This document shows positions 24,801 to 33,612 of a stretch of DNA of 64,000 nt, piece by piece. Under the pieces are notes generated by a model that ran no database searches, was not told the origin of the DNA, and was given only the letters and a program-made list of their open reading frames with translations. The position numbers and the translations under genes were made by a program. The stretch spans positions 2,191,983-2,255,982 of the forward strand of contig NW_024037060.1 in assembly GCF_015706575.1 (NCBI RefSeq), written 5' to 3'. Origin of the DNA: Patiria miniata (lineage: Eukaryota > Echinodermata > Asteroidea > Valvatida > Asterinidae). Every line of letters starts with the position of its first letter. Within the stretch, counting starts at the first letter, position 1.

Positions 24801-27800
24801 TACAAGTTGAAAATTGATAAATAGAAATATAATTGAATCTGTTGGAGAGCACAGGGAACCAGACATCACATATTTACAAATATTATAACAAACTGGCTTT
24901 GAATCTTCCGAGTACATGGGATTTGTAAGCAGTATTTGTGCATGGAACTGAACGGACCGAATACCCACCACACCCTTCCCAGTCTACTACAGAGTGGTTC
25001 ACTGCACTATTCATTCAACCCTAACAACCCTAAATCTTCCAGTATCCTGGATTGGAAGCATTTTGGCATGTTCAGCTGCATACAGCTGGCAACATGGTAC
25101 TTGATGTACCGTATCACAATTGAATGTGGCATTAGGTTTAATACTGCCCCAACTATGAATTCTAGAGGATTCTTTGTATACTTCCTAGTATAGATTCATA
25201 GCAGTGGCGTAGCCAGAAATGTTTCTTTGGGTGGTTTACCATATTTTTTCCCCAAAAATTTCAATTTGCCTGACGGCCGTAAATACTTTTTAAAACGGCC
25301 TTAAAGACAAATGGTTTAAGACACGCGCAAGCAGCCGTGTGCAGCAAGTGCGTTCAGTGGTGGTCAGATGCGTGTCTACCCTTCCCTTAAATCCCCTCCC
25401 CCCCCCCCTTTTTTTTTGGGGGGGAGTTGTTTTTGTAATAGGGGGTGTTGTTTTTAAGAACACTCCCCCCCCCTTCACTAGCTAGCCAAAAGTTTTTTAG
25501 CAGTGTTGACTCAATAAAACAACAGCTATAACACAACAGCAATATATAATACAGGTATATAATATTCAAAAAAGAACAAAATTAACACTTGATTGAACAC
25601 TTAATTAGAAATTTAAAAGGAGGATCTGTGTCTTACCGCTGAGTCTTTGAGTTCCTTGGCTGCCCCAGCAAACTCTGGCTTCATCTTCTTGCAATGTCCA
25701 CACCCTGCAGATAAAAACAAAATCCAAAATAGTCATAGATTCAGTGACAAAATTACAGACAATCAATTTAGATACCTCAGCTAACCTCTGTTGGCGGCAA
25801 AACTACCCTAAAAACTGGCATGAAATTGGCAAGAAAATATACACACTAAAGAAAGCATACTTTAAAATGTCACGATACAAACATGTTAAATAAATCCGTA
25901 GTGTCACTTACAAAAATAAATAAGGATGATTTCAAAGCACGTTTCAAGCACAGAAATTTATATTTTATTTCTTGGGGGGGGGGGGTGAAGGGAATCTTTT
26001 CCTGTTAAAGACAAATCTGGGCATGGGATTCCTGTACATGTACACACATGAGGCCCCCTCCAATGGTGAGAACATTGTGCTAGCTATTGTACAAAGCTAC
26101 TGCCCCATGATGGATTATCTGAACAATAGCTAGCACAATGCTTTCGCCATTGAAGGGGGCCTTCGTGATAGAAGTGACAGCGTGCCCCGATTGGTCTATA
26201 ATTCAACTAGAAACAAAAATGTGGCAAAGTCCATAACACTCAGCATTTTTCTTCAAAATCAAAGAATTTTTCTTCCATGAAGACTCTAACGAAGAAATTT
26301 TCAGCCAACAGAGGAAAACTGACTCGATGCATCATGATCATTTACAAGTGAGCGGTGTTTGAACCTGAAGGTTGCAGGTTCAAACCTTGCTACAGCAGGA
26401 GAAATATGCAAAGGAAGAGGGCTTGCAGGGGACTTACACGGAGCGTAGAACATCAGCAGGATTGGTTTCTTCTCCTTGGCTAACATTCTCTGCAGCTCCT
26501 GGGAGTCGGAAAAACACAGATCAGCAAGTCAGATGAGTAAAACCCAACAGAAAGGGGTTTCTGAAGTGATACTTCAGTTACAGAAACAATTCTGTCAAGT
26601 GGCGCACAGTCTGAGGTGCAAAATATGGGGAATGTTGAGGTCAAATGAAATGGGGTCAATTTCCAGAGGGTCTTTTCTGTTTTCATGTATTTGGTCCAAA
26701 AATAATAACTTAATTTATTGATGATAGCCACATCACCTCAAGGATGACTTTCAATAGACCATAAAAAAAGTAAGTTGATATACAAGGATCAAAATACATT
26801 AGAAAAGTATAATTAATAGGAGAAAAAAATCACTTAAAAAATCCATTGAAATGCAGAAAAAAAATTGCAATAATTATTTCTAAAATTATTTGAACAAAAA
26901 CCCCATAATACAGGCCCTCAAGCCACTGAAAGTTTTAAAATTGATTCAACCTCACATTTCACCATGCAAAGAATGCAAAAGGAACAAAAATTATCAAAAA
27001 TCTTTGATTCTTTTCCCCTTAACATCAAGAGAAGGTGTAGAACTGGAGATGGAAAAACCACAGAAGTTAATTCAAGATGTGATCAATTATAATTGCCAAG
27101 TGTGAATTAAAGTCACAGCCCTGCTGCGACTTGGTAAAATGCACACAGCATTCAAAGTCCCAACGACTGCCCGTTTGGGATACTGACCTGGGCATAATTA
27201 AATGATTTCTTCTCTCACTTCAACCGCTGTGATATCAAACTACCGCTGCATTTCCATAATTGATATGCATAAATGCAGCTCATTAGATGTAGGTGAGCAT
27301 TTTATATTCCCGAGTCAACGCATAAATGTACATACGATACTCTGAATACACTATGCATTTCTTGTGCCCTAGTTGTAGCAGGCCCATGGTCCTTACACTG
27401 TGGAATATTCAGTAATGTAGTGATTTGCGGGACTCGATTTCTTTTCTTGCCATACTTGGGGTCACCCATAATTATCAACATTTTTAAAAGCGTACCAAAT
27501 GCGCACTTGGGGGAGGGGGATAACAACCCATGTACGCCTTTGAAACTAATGTCTGGTTTGCAAAGCATGATGTGGTTGCCAACCAAAACGCTTGCCAACT
27601 GCAGTGGTGACCAATCACACAGAAACCTGAAGGTCAGGTGATACTTTGACATCACATGATCGGAACCTATTTGTTTGTCTATACTGTTGGACTGTCTGTT
27701 TGTCTGTGTATCGTGACCCACCTTTCCAGATTCTATGTGTCGTACGCTGCTTGCTGTAGGATCTTCCATCCAAGGTGCGTCATCCGTAGGATTGTTCAAG

Positions 27801-30800
27801 AAATATATCATGGACTAGAGTCGGGAAATATACAGCAAAGAAAGAATCATTTGAATACGAAATAAGTATAAATTTGTCCATCATTTTTCTTAGAAACAAT
27901 GTACAATGTTCTTTGCTTCATCTTCTGTTCTTTGATTCAAGCCATATTTTTGCCACCATTTTTACATTAAAAACATTAGGCCTACTTAAACACTTTTCCA
28001 TTATCTACCAATTTATTCATTATTCATGAAAACGTATTCAATACATTTCAGAATGCAAATCGATGGTCAAAATCTGTCAAAATTTCAGTTTACGTGTAAT
28101 AGAGTGTTACACCATTAAAAATATACCATTGGGGTAGTTCAAAGCACACTACAGAAAGTGTAAATCACAGTAAAAGAATTAAATTAGTACCTTTTTATTC
28201 TTCCTTCTGTCATAGTCTCTGTTGAATTCACCTTCCCTGCAAAAAAACAACAAAGGAAACCTGTTTGAGAACTATAAGTTTCTATAACGAGGCATCGCCT
28301 TGCCCGTTTTGTTGGGGCGGTGGCTCCATTGGCAAATGCCTGCTTCGCGTATGATAAACATGTGAACAGCTCTTGAACACACACACGTCCTTTGCGCTTT
28401 ACAGCATAGCAGTAATGGAAAAAAAATTCCAATGCTGTGCAGTTACCAACAGTATCCACTTTGCACAAGTTAAACAAATTAAATTGGAAATCGAGGTGCT
28501 TCAAAGCAAATCCATTAAATCCTTTCACAAGTTGTTGGATTTTGTCTGGTTTAGTGCATTCATGGATAAAATTAGCATATTTTGAAATTATAATTTCTTT
28601 AATGATATTCTTTACAACAGAACAACAAAAGCAATGTACTTACTGGTAGTGCTTAAGGACTACGTTGCTGGGAGAGACTTTCACTTTCTTGCAGAGCTTT
28701 TTGGCATCACTGTGAGAAGTAAAAAAAAAATTTAAAAACTGATTTTGATGAAACATACCAAAAGTTCAAATATTTTAGTCAACACTTTGGAAATTAAACT
28801 GAAGCATGTACAAACTGTGATACTAGAAATGTGTGTATTTCCCTTATTGAACCCCCTCCTCCTGAACAAAAAAAAATGATTCCATGATTATACAAGTGCA
28901 CAAGACAAATATGATGAAACAAAATTTGTTTAAGTGATATTTGAGATTTTTTTACAAAACGGAAAATTGACATTACAAAACAATTTAAGGATTAAATGAA
29001 GTCTATTAGCACAAGAGAGAATTACTACCACAGAATTTATATATAAATAACCATAAAAGAACAATGTCTGAATCAGTTGGTCCAAATCTCCAGTCCAAAT
29101 ATTTTGGGGTGACGTTTGGAGAACATAAACATTCATAAAATGTCATAAAAATTATAAATGTCAACTTCACCTGCAATCAACAGTTAAAAGTGTGGCCAGT
29201 CCCTTCATCTCCGTGGCAACTTCACCGTAAACATCCATCCAGGAATTGGCATCTTTAGCTGGGATAAAAAAAAACACCAAAATATTGAAATTGAAAACCA
29301 ACACTCGGTAGGTTTAATTTACCCTAATCCCATGGGTGTATTTTTATTGGGGGATCTCTTTAAATCATTTTCTTTTAAATCATAATTATGCAGATATTGT
29401 GTGGATGAAAATGTCGACTCAAAGTTGCTTTGAAAAATCCAAATTCATTTTGCTGGATTGGGTCACAATTTATTCAGTTTTTTGTTGCGGATAACAACTG
29501 AGTTTATCAATAACTGGTGGTCAATCAATATGCAGCACGTGCAAGTGGTGCAACAATCAATGAATTCTATTTGTTGGATTTGCAAGAATATGTTAATATC
29601 TAAACACACAAACTTATTGGTACACAAACTGCAGAACTGGAATATATCATAAACTTTGCTGTCAAAGTATTGGGTCTTATTATTCATTTACAAACTCAAT
29701 TGACTGTTAACATATGCAGGTTGAAAGTACAAATCAATTTATATTTTCATTCGTCCCGAACAGTAAACTTAATATCTGAACTATTAGGCCGAGTAAAAAA
29801 AAAAATAGTTTCTCGTCCAGGGTTTTTTTAAAAAGGGAGGAAGCGGGGCTTTTTATTTTTTATTTTTTCAAGATGACCACCTTTTCAAAATATCCTGCAA
29901 CCGTTGGTGTTCCACTGTTCAAAGACACTTTTAAAGATGAAAGACAAGTTGGACAAGAGAACTGAACATATTTACAGTGTCATTTAGAGTTGTATTGGTA
30001 TTGGTATTTATTTTCCGGTGAATTTGTAGACTTTTTCGGTGTTTTTCTACTACATTTTTCAAAAATAAAAAATAATAAAAAATCCAGGCGGCCTCCAAAA
30101 AGGAAGCGGGCGGGGACGAGAAACTTGTTTGTTTTTTTACTTCGCCTTACTAGAAATGGAGCTGTGGAGAGAAAAACATGGAAGGAAAAGCCTAAATACT
30201 CTTCGTACATTTGCTTAACATTTTATTTTAATAAACACTGATGTATTTAAAGTCAGTAAAGCAAAGGTTTATAGGAACAGTCCTGTAACTTTACTTACCG
30301 GTTTTTGAAAACAAAACCATTACATTATTCCGCGTCCGGAGAAGTTTCTTGAATTCTTTCATGTCATCGACAGCGAGGATGTTCTGGCTCTTGGGCTTCT
30401 TGGCTTCAGACACTGCCAGGAATGCCTTGAGAAAAGAAACAAATCACACAGCATTTTAGTTCATTTCCTTCCAAACTAACATATTCACTCTTGATCTTTT
30501 CAATAGAGTTGCACCGAATATATGAAATATTCAAATATACGATTACCCACCCAATATCCCATTATCCGAATATCTAAAAAAAAAACAAATCAAATTTTAT
30601 TGTACTCGTACAAGTTGCATGGTTTTATTGTTTGTCAATTTCCATACTTTTGTTGAAAGCCACATAAGGCCCAGTAAAAAAAAATAAGTAGTTTCTTGTC
30701 CAGCTTTTTTTTTTAAAAAGAGTGCTTTTTTCCTTCGTTTTTCCCAAGATGGCGGATTTTCCAAGAAGGCAGATGGATTCTTTAATTTTCTGGACTCTTT

Positions 30801-33612
30801 AGCAGATACAAAATTGTGTCCGAAGGAGCCATGAACCATTTCAACACAGCTACAATTTTGTTGAAAACAATCAGATAAACAATATATTGACAATGTGCAA
30901 AATAGCTTACAAATATATGAATTAAAAAAAAAAAAAAAGCTACAGGGAAAAAAGGAAGCAGGCGCGAATGAAAAACTGTATTATGGTTTTTCTTTGGCTT
31001 TATACACACGATGAGAGCCTCTGTTAGAAATATTAACTCAACTTTCTTCTTTAAAAGCTGTCAACTATCAGCCATTCCGCTACCTCGAAAAATATACTGA
31101 TACATGCATAATATTCTTTATTCTTATCTTAATGAGTTCTTTGTCAATTTTCAAGAATCGCAGGTGCATACAAATCTATTTTTAAAACTTCTTCAAATTT
31201 TCTAATCTTGTCTAATTCCTTGTGGAAGTTGTGGTCAGGGTTATTCACTAGTACGCTCTCTGACATCACAGTGTACCGCAGCTGTGTGATGTGGCGCTGT
31301 CATCTATTATCTGTCAACACATCTGGCATAATGTGCCCCTTATTGAACCACATACATTATAATCTTACTCACTTGACACATGATATATTGCCAAGGCTCA
31401 TAACACCAAGTTAAAGATATAGTCCATCATTTGTAATTTGTGCATTTTGTTCGTTTGAAGCAACAAAAGTGTTCAAAATCTAATGAAGGATACTGAACAA
31501 CTAACCTGATGAAGTTTCAGCTCAGCTTCAGCTGTATATTTCGAGAAAAACAGCATTCTAGGATCTCAATTTTAAATCAAAATTTGCTGAATCATGTTTT
31601 GAATTGTTTTGAATTGCAGCTATACGCGATGTCGCGCACTGATCCGACGAATTATAGCAACCAGTGCGTCGTGCCAATGTTTGCGCGCGCTGCGCCGAAT
31701 AACAAAATTTAAATTTTCCTATGGTGCGTCTTATGTTGGAAAGGCCTTCTTTCATTGATTACTTCAAAATCACAGCTTGCCAGAAAGAATAATTTCACAG
31801 GGAGTTTAGTCCCCTTACTATCTTTCAACCAAGTTTGTTTTTCAACAGTAATTACGCCAGTTACTTTTTCGGATGGCTGCAAGTGATGGACTATAGCTTT
31901 AATGCATAGGAGTATGTAATTTGCATACATGTATGTTGGAAATAAGACACAGAATAGAGCGTGTATCAAGTCTCGCCAGTCCATGCTCACTTTTTCTGTG
32001 AACGTTTTGGTACCAAACACTGACCAGTCTAGTCAAAGACTCCCATGTTTTGAATTTATCCAATGTTACATGTATGTGCGTGATCAATTGAATGGAAGTT
32101 GAGGTTAACATGTTTAATGTTACAATAGTCCAACTTATATGTACAATGTAGCTGTTTAATTAATGTAATGAAACTGAATAGGACTGCTGCAAACTAATTA
32201 AAAGCACGCTTTTTTTAGTTGGTCATTAACCCTAACCGAACACAACCCATCAAAGTTCAACAGCAGGTTTGTGTTTAAATCTGTTGGGATAGGTAGGCCT
32301 ACAGTTCCCCTAAACAGATGGTCTTTTACACTGGGGTTGGCATACCTCCAGAAACTAAGTCCAACAGTGTGTGTGTACAATTTCTCATGTGGGTGTTGGA
32401 ATTTGCCTGAATCATAATGGGTATGGTTCCTAGTTAAACCATTGCAAACTGTACCACCAAAACTGCCCCTCCCTATCACTCAATGTACCGCCCAAAACCT
32501 GCCATATCACTTTATGGTTTTATGGGCTCTTCAGTGAATAAATAATTTTGTAAAACAATGCAATAAAAATTTAGGAGATAAAGGTTTAAAGTGCAACCAC
32601 ACACAGCTGCCCGCAGCAAACCATGTAAATTTAACTGCGGTCGTATCACGTTAATGTGTACATGATTGTAACTTTTAAACACACTAGGAAAGCCATATTT
32701 GTACTACTTTTTATGACTGTAATATAAAACAAAAACCCTTAACCAGCTGCTCAAACTTACAGTTAACACAATATCAATCATTTTTCTTTTATCAATATTC
32801 AAGTCAATATGTTCTTCATCATCCTGAAAACAGTAGTCTTTTGGCAAGCTTCCATGAATGTATACATTGCAAATTCATATCAGATGCAAATGCAAACATT
32901 TGAGCCAGCCATGTCATGCATGTGGGGCAATATTGAATTTGTAATGAACCATATGTGAGAAAATATTGGAATTAATCGGTAATATATCGTCAGACCCCCT
33001 AAAGCTAGCTACGCAGTCCTGTTTCTACGCACTCACTGACAACGCACGCGCGTTGCAAGCGTTACCTGCGCAGATTATGGAGGGTCGAGGATATATTAAT
33101 TGCAAAAAAACAAATGAAATCTGTGCACAATAGTATTGAGACAAATGTCGCGATTTTGTTTTGTTTTTTTTCTTTTTAAGTTATCATTCATATTTTATAA
33201 CATGTTTAATTTTGAAATTGACTAATCTTGTAAAAATCTTGTTGAACTTGTAAAATAATAACAGAAATCCATTTTAAGGTTATCGGACCAACTTATCAAA
33301 ACGATGCCATGACAAAAATTACCCCCACCCATCAACTAAACTTCCCCCACCCACTTTTCACGTCTTGGCCATGTTGGCGCTAGGCTAGGCGCGGCCATCG
33401 GATGATCGGATCGACGCCCAACGGGTGGACCCCCTGTATGTCCGGAAACTGGTCCAGTTGCTGTCCCATCCCACTTCGCCCAAAACACTCCAAGATCCAG
33501 CCCAACTTCAAGTCAAGTTAAATCAATTGAAATACTCCATCCATTCACTCACCGTAAAGAAACACAGCCCTACCAGAAGGGTCAGCCAAGAGTATTTCCT
33601 TAGGAGTTCCAT
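9682..33612 (-). CDS. PDIA5: Protein disulfide-isomerase A5 homologue with five CGHC domains (23 exons)
   Basis: The gene encodes an ER-lumen thiol-disulfide oxidoreductase/isomerase of the PDIA5 (PDIR) type. Twenty-three exons total 2286 nt and join in one frame to 761 residues. Order: signal peptide (1-20); N-terminal thioredoxin-like region without CxxC (about 55-150), including LLRTRNNVMVLFSK, close to vertebrate PDIA5; five thioredoxin domains with CGHC at 172, 294, 417, 549 and 674, each preceded by MFYAPW; proline-rich inter-domain linkers ending in a Trp; C-terminal KEEL, the PDIA5-type ER retrieval signal. Vertebrate PDIA5 has three CxxC domains. Here the second and third (VDAT type and VDC type) seem to occur twice in the same order, giving two extra domains. 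The gene is head-to-head with ADAM10. Exact substrates are unknown. Confidence 0.93.
10150..10545. mobile_element. MITE-like repeat, GGGTCATTC family copy 1
   Basis: The left end ATATGGGTCATTCTATAAAT and the right end TGTAACAGGGACAAGAAAAA match the ends of the elements at 15263-15696 and 56348-56556. It sits in the last intron of PDIA5. Confidence 0.55.
10601..10854 (-). CDS. PDIA5: PDIA5 exon 22 (domain 5 CGHC)
   Basis: One 254-nt exon spans linker, TMFYAPWCGHCKAAKPAF and AAVDCTVER. The intron that splits the Trp codon in the other four catalytic domains is missing here. Confidence 0.92.
11965..12030 (-). CDS. PDIA5: PDIA5 exon 21
   Basis: A 66-nt exon, NGEANDYVSGRSTENIVDFM, same length and phase as the corresponding domain 2 exon. 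Confidence 0.9.
12590..12716 (-). repeat. tRNA-derived SINE
   Basis: The minus strand carries TGGCCTAGTGG (A box-like) and GGTTCAAATCC (B box-like). The body contains CTTGCCCAAGGACACAA, a motif also seen at 50535-50555. Intronic in PDIA5. Confidence 0.6.
12868..12880 (-). CDS. PDIA5: PDIA5 exon 20, 13-nt microexon
   Basis: On the minus strand GCTCAG precedes and GTAAGTGA follows the 13 bases TAAAATATTTTAA. Joining exon 19 (ending T) to exon 21 (starting A) through it reads G-Y-P-L-L-K-Y-F-K-N-G-E. Direct joining of exons 19 and 21 is out of phase. The residues restored are exactly those expected in a PDI domain. Confidence 0.85.
13062..13262. mobile_element. MITE-like repeat, GACTAA family copy 1
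   Basis: Shares GACTAACTCGGCGACAGCC, TCCTTCC.CCAATAGGGT and other blocks with 42289-42488, where both terminal inverted repeats are visible. The right end here is worn. Confidence 0.6.
13800..13881 (-). CDS. PDIA5: PDIA5 exon 19
   Basis: Encodes TPGVLAAVDATVNKALAAKY and ends within the GYP loop. The cis-Pro is here, but the following LKYFK is not; it is supplied by a microexon. Confidence 0.88.
14184..14572. mobile_element. Foldback MITE, AGGCC-poly(A) family copy 1
   Basis: The 35-bp arm at 14186-14220 (AGGCC, eleven A, then GTCTCCGGTTTCTGGTATG) is perfectly reverse-complemented at 14536-14570. There is no coding sequence. Same family as 29784-30149, 30665-31012 and 40262-40565. Confidence 0.85.
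14948..15015 (-). CDS. PDIA5: PDIA5 exon 18 (domain 4 CGHC)
   Basis: A 68-nt exon, CGHCKMMKPAFSEAATLL, in phase with its neighbours. Confidence 0.92.
15263..15696. mobile_element. MITE-like repeat, GGGTCATTC family copy 2, with nested insertion
   Basis: The left end CATGGGTCATTCCATAAATT and right end AATTTATTGAATGACCCACA are inverted copies. A second element occupies its middle at 15364-15545. Confidence 0.8.
15364..15545. mobile_element. Nested foldback element with AAGTCC-type subterminal repeats
   Basis: The ends CAGTGTTGTAGTCGAGACC and GGTCTCGACTACAACACTG are inverted copies. Inner sequence (TTCATTTGAATAGCTTGCGA) is shared with repeats at 20515, 42595 and 49058. It is inserted inside the GGGTCATTC-family element, giving a relative age. 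Confidence 0.75.
15865..16054 (-). CDS. PDIA5: PDIA5 exon 17 (linker and domain 4 start)
   Basis: Carries the end of domain 3 (EIDFVRFMMLL), a longer linker with acidic stretch, and VLVMFYAP. Confidence 0.9.
16475..16680 (-). CDS. PDIA5: PDIA5 exon 16 (domain 3 CGHC)
   Basis: One 206-nt exon carries the active site, VDCTDDKSK, the TGYPTLKYF cis-Pro loop and YSGGRE. The later introns present in other domains are absent here. Donor is GTGCAA, weaker than usual. Confidence 0.9.
17605..17744 (-). CDS. PDIA5: PDIA5 exon 15 (linker and domain 3 start)
   Basis: Linker PSEPPAPPPPEPSW, then VLHLTGDNF and KKKKHSLVMFYAP, very like the linker before the last domain of vertebrate PDIA5. Confidence 0.92.
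18137..18202 (-). CDS. PDIA5: PDIA5 exon 14
   Basis: A 66-nt exon, SGEFAWDLNERTGEKIQEFM, the end of domain 2. Confidence 0.9.
18590..18660 (+). repeat. tRNA-derived SINE head
   Basis: GGATAGCTCAGTTGGTAGA (A-box region), a CCGGA/TCCGG anticodon-like stem and GGTTCAAACC (B box). Position 33 of the loop is not T and the acceptor stem does not pair, so it is not a functional tRNA. The same head recurs four times at 53190-53690. Confidence 0.65.
19059..19153 (-). CDS. PDIA5: PDIA5 exon 13 (95 nt)
   Basis: Encodes SGVLAAVDAT and then FEIKGFPTLKYF in one uninterrupted exon. This is the counterpart of two separate exons in domain 4. Confidence 0.92.
19539..19606 (-). CDS. PDIA5: PDIA5 exon 12 (domain 2 CGHC)
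   Basis: A 68-nt exon: CGHCKKMKPEYTDSAQQL. Donor GTGAGT, phase 0. Confidence 0.92.
20033..20185. mobile_element. Short MITE with GCCCGGTTCATACT ends
   Basis: The left end AAGCCCGGTTCATACT and right end AGTATGAACCAGGCTT are inverted copies. Diverged relatives lie at 24258-24392 and 61132-61286. Confidence 0.75.
20272..20408 (-). CDS. PDIA5: PDIA5 exon 11 (linker and domain 2 start)
   Basis: The Pro/Glu linker PQPPKEPEPEAQW leads into the domain and MFYAP. Of two possible acceptors, the one giving the linker in phase 1 was chosen because it matches all the other linker exons. Confidence 0.88.
20515..20805. repeat. 11-bp tandem repeat within a foldback element
   Basis: About thirteen copies of CCCATCACAAG-type units run from 20519 to 20668. 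Single-copy sequence follows, and then inverted TTGTGATT/ACTTGTGA units. Translations of this stretch (HHKPITSPSQA) are artefacts of the repeat. It lies in a PDIA5 intron. Confidence 0.85.
20938..21006 (-). CDS. PDIA5: PDIA5 exon 10
   Basis: Encodes DGQRKYDYGGERDQNGIIEW, the last strand and helix of domain 1. Confidence 0.9.
21117..21294. repeat. Long near-perfect hairpin (76-bp arms)
   Basis: The arm 21117-21192 is reverse-complemented at 21219-21294 with only a few mismatches; the spacer is about 26 bp. It lies in a PDIA5 intron and would form a long stem in the pre-mRNA. It is probably a MITE, but it has the shape of a hairpin-RNA precursor. Confidence 0.85.
21580..21671 (-). CDS. PDIA5: PDIA5 exon 9
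   Basis: Encodes VLAGLDVD and then YNITGFPTILYF, including the conserved cis-Pro of the thioredoxin fold. The preceding intron of about 4 kb is the longest in this gene. Confidence 0.9.
23100..23605. repeat. Minisatellite, about 126-132 bp unit, four copies
   Basis: TTTTAAATTTAATATCGTYG marks unit starts near 23100, 23228, 23354 and 23486. Later copies carry ACAAAGTCTGGTAACCAGAC, itself a short palindrome. The last two units are the most alike. Intronic in PDIA5. Confidence 0.85.
24258..24392. repeat. Diverged copy of the GCCCGGTTCATACT MITE
   Basis: Shares GAAGCGAACTTGACA-like, GGAGTTAAAATGTGTT and ATTCACAGCGC blocks with 20033-20185. Confidence 0.5.
24386..24865. mobile_element. TTAA-type MITE family, diverged copy
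   Basis: Blocks CCAGACAATAA, GGCTGGTTCCCACCCC, CAATCAGTATCAATAATG and GTTGGAGAGCACAGGGAA follow the order of the full copy at 53998-54359. Confidence 0.65.
25202..25500. repeat. Possible transposon end with homopolymer runs
   Basis: GCAGTGGCGTAGCCAG resembles terminal sequences found in many invertebrate DNA elements; a related inverted GGTGCGCCACTGC occurs at 5825. The following C/T/G homopolymers leave the other end unclear. Confidence 0.35.
25637..25704 (-). CDS. PDIA5: PDIA5 exon 8 (domain 1 CGHC)
   Basis: Completes W and encodes CGHCKKMKPEFAGAAKELKD. It is 68 nt, the same size as the active-site exons of domains 2 and 4. Confidence 0.92.
26050..26165. repeat. Compact hairpin (about 41-bp arms)
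   Basis: AGGCCCCCTCCAATGGTGAG..CATTGTGCTAGCTATTGT pairs with ACAATAGCTAGCACAATG..GCCATTGAAGGGGGCCT, leaving a loop of about 34 bases. Located in the PDIA5 intron between exons 7 and 8. Confidence 0.8.
26438..26498 (-). CDS. PDIA5: PDIA5 exon 7 (domain 1 start)
   Basis: Encodes ELQRMLAKEKKPILLMFYAP; the intron splits the Trp codon just before CGHC. Confidence 0.9.
28191..28236 (-). CDS. PDIA5: PDIA5 exon 6
   Basis: Fifteen codons, EGEFNRDYDRRKNKK, a Lys/Arg-rich end to the N-terminal domain. Donor GTACTA is weaker than its neighbours, but phase and family match support it. Confidence 0.82.
28644..28709 (-). CDS. PDIA5: PDIA5 exon 5
   Basis: Encodes DAKKLCKKVKVSPSNVVLKHY, matching the KLCKK segment of PDIA5 proteins. 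Confidence 0.88.
29171..29258 (-). CDS. PDIA5: PDIA5 exon 4
   Basis: Continues the N-terminal domain: SWMDVYGEVATEMKGLA and then LLTVDC, equivalent to the VDC strand of thioredoxin folds. Confidence 0.88.
29784..30149. mobile_element. Foldback MITE, AGGCC-poly(A) family copy 2
   Basis: The left end TTAGGCCGAGTAAAAAAA with TTTCTCGTCC is mirrored at the right end by GGACGAGAAAC and GTTTTTTTACTTCGCCTTA. It carries the GGAGGCCGCC/CCGCCCGCTTCC block also found at 40295-40325. Confidence 0.75.
30299..30425 (-). CDS. PDIA5: PDIA5 exon 3
   Basis: Encodes the start of the CxxC-less N-terminal domain; FKKLLRTRNNVMVLFSK is the hallmark segment. Donor GTAAGT, phase 1. Confidence 0.88.
30665..31012. mobile_element. 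Foldback MITE, AGGCC-poly(A) family copy 3
   Basis: TAAGGCCCAGTAAAAAAAAA with TTTCTTGTCCAGC at the left; GAAAAACTGTATTATGG and CTTTGGCTTTA at the right. More diverged than copies 1 and 2. In PDIA5 intron 2. Confidence 0.6.
31411..31902. mobile_element. TTAA-flanked MITE
   Basis: TTAA then AGATATAGTCCATCATTTG at the left; CAAGTGATGGACTATAGCT then TTAA at the right. The TTAA duplication plus inverted ends is the footprint of piggyBac-type transposition (established for that superfamily). No transposase is encoded, so it would be non-autonomous. Confidence 0.85.
32761..32823 (-). CDS. PDIA5: PDIA5 exon 2
   Basis: Twenty-one codons, DDEEHIDLNIDKRKMIDIVLT, phase 0 at both ends. The acidic start fits a mature N-terminus just after signal cleavage. 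Acceptor TTTTCAG, donor GTAAGT. Confidence 0.75.
33553..33612 (-). CDS. PDIA5: PDIA5 exon 1 (start codon, signal peptide)
   Basis: ATG then ELLRKYSWLTLLVGLCFFT, a typical cleavable signal peptide; donor GTGAGT in phase 0. No upstream in-frame ATG joins better. Confidence 0.8.

Noticed and set aside
27302..27811. 169-codon ORF on the - strand, the longest single open frame in the window
   Set aside because: It lies wholly in a PDIA5 intron on the same strand, has no recognised motif and no supporting splice sites.
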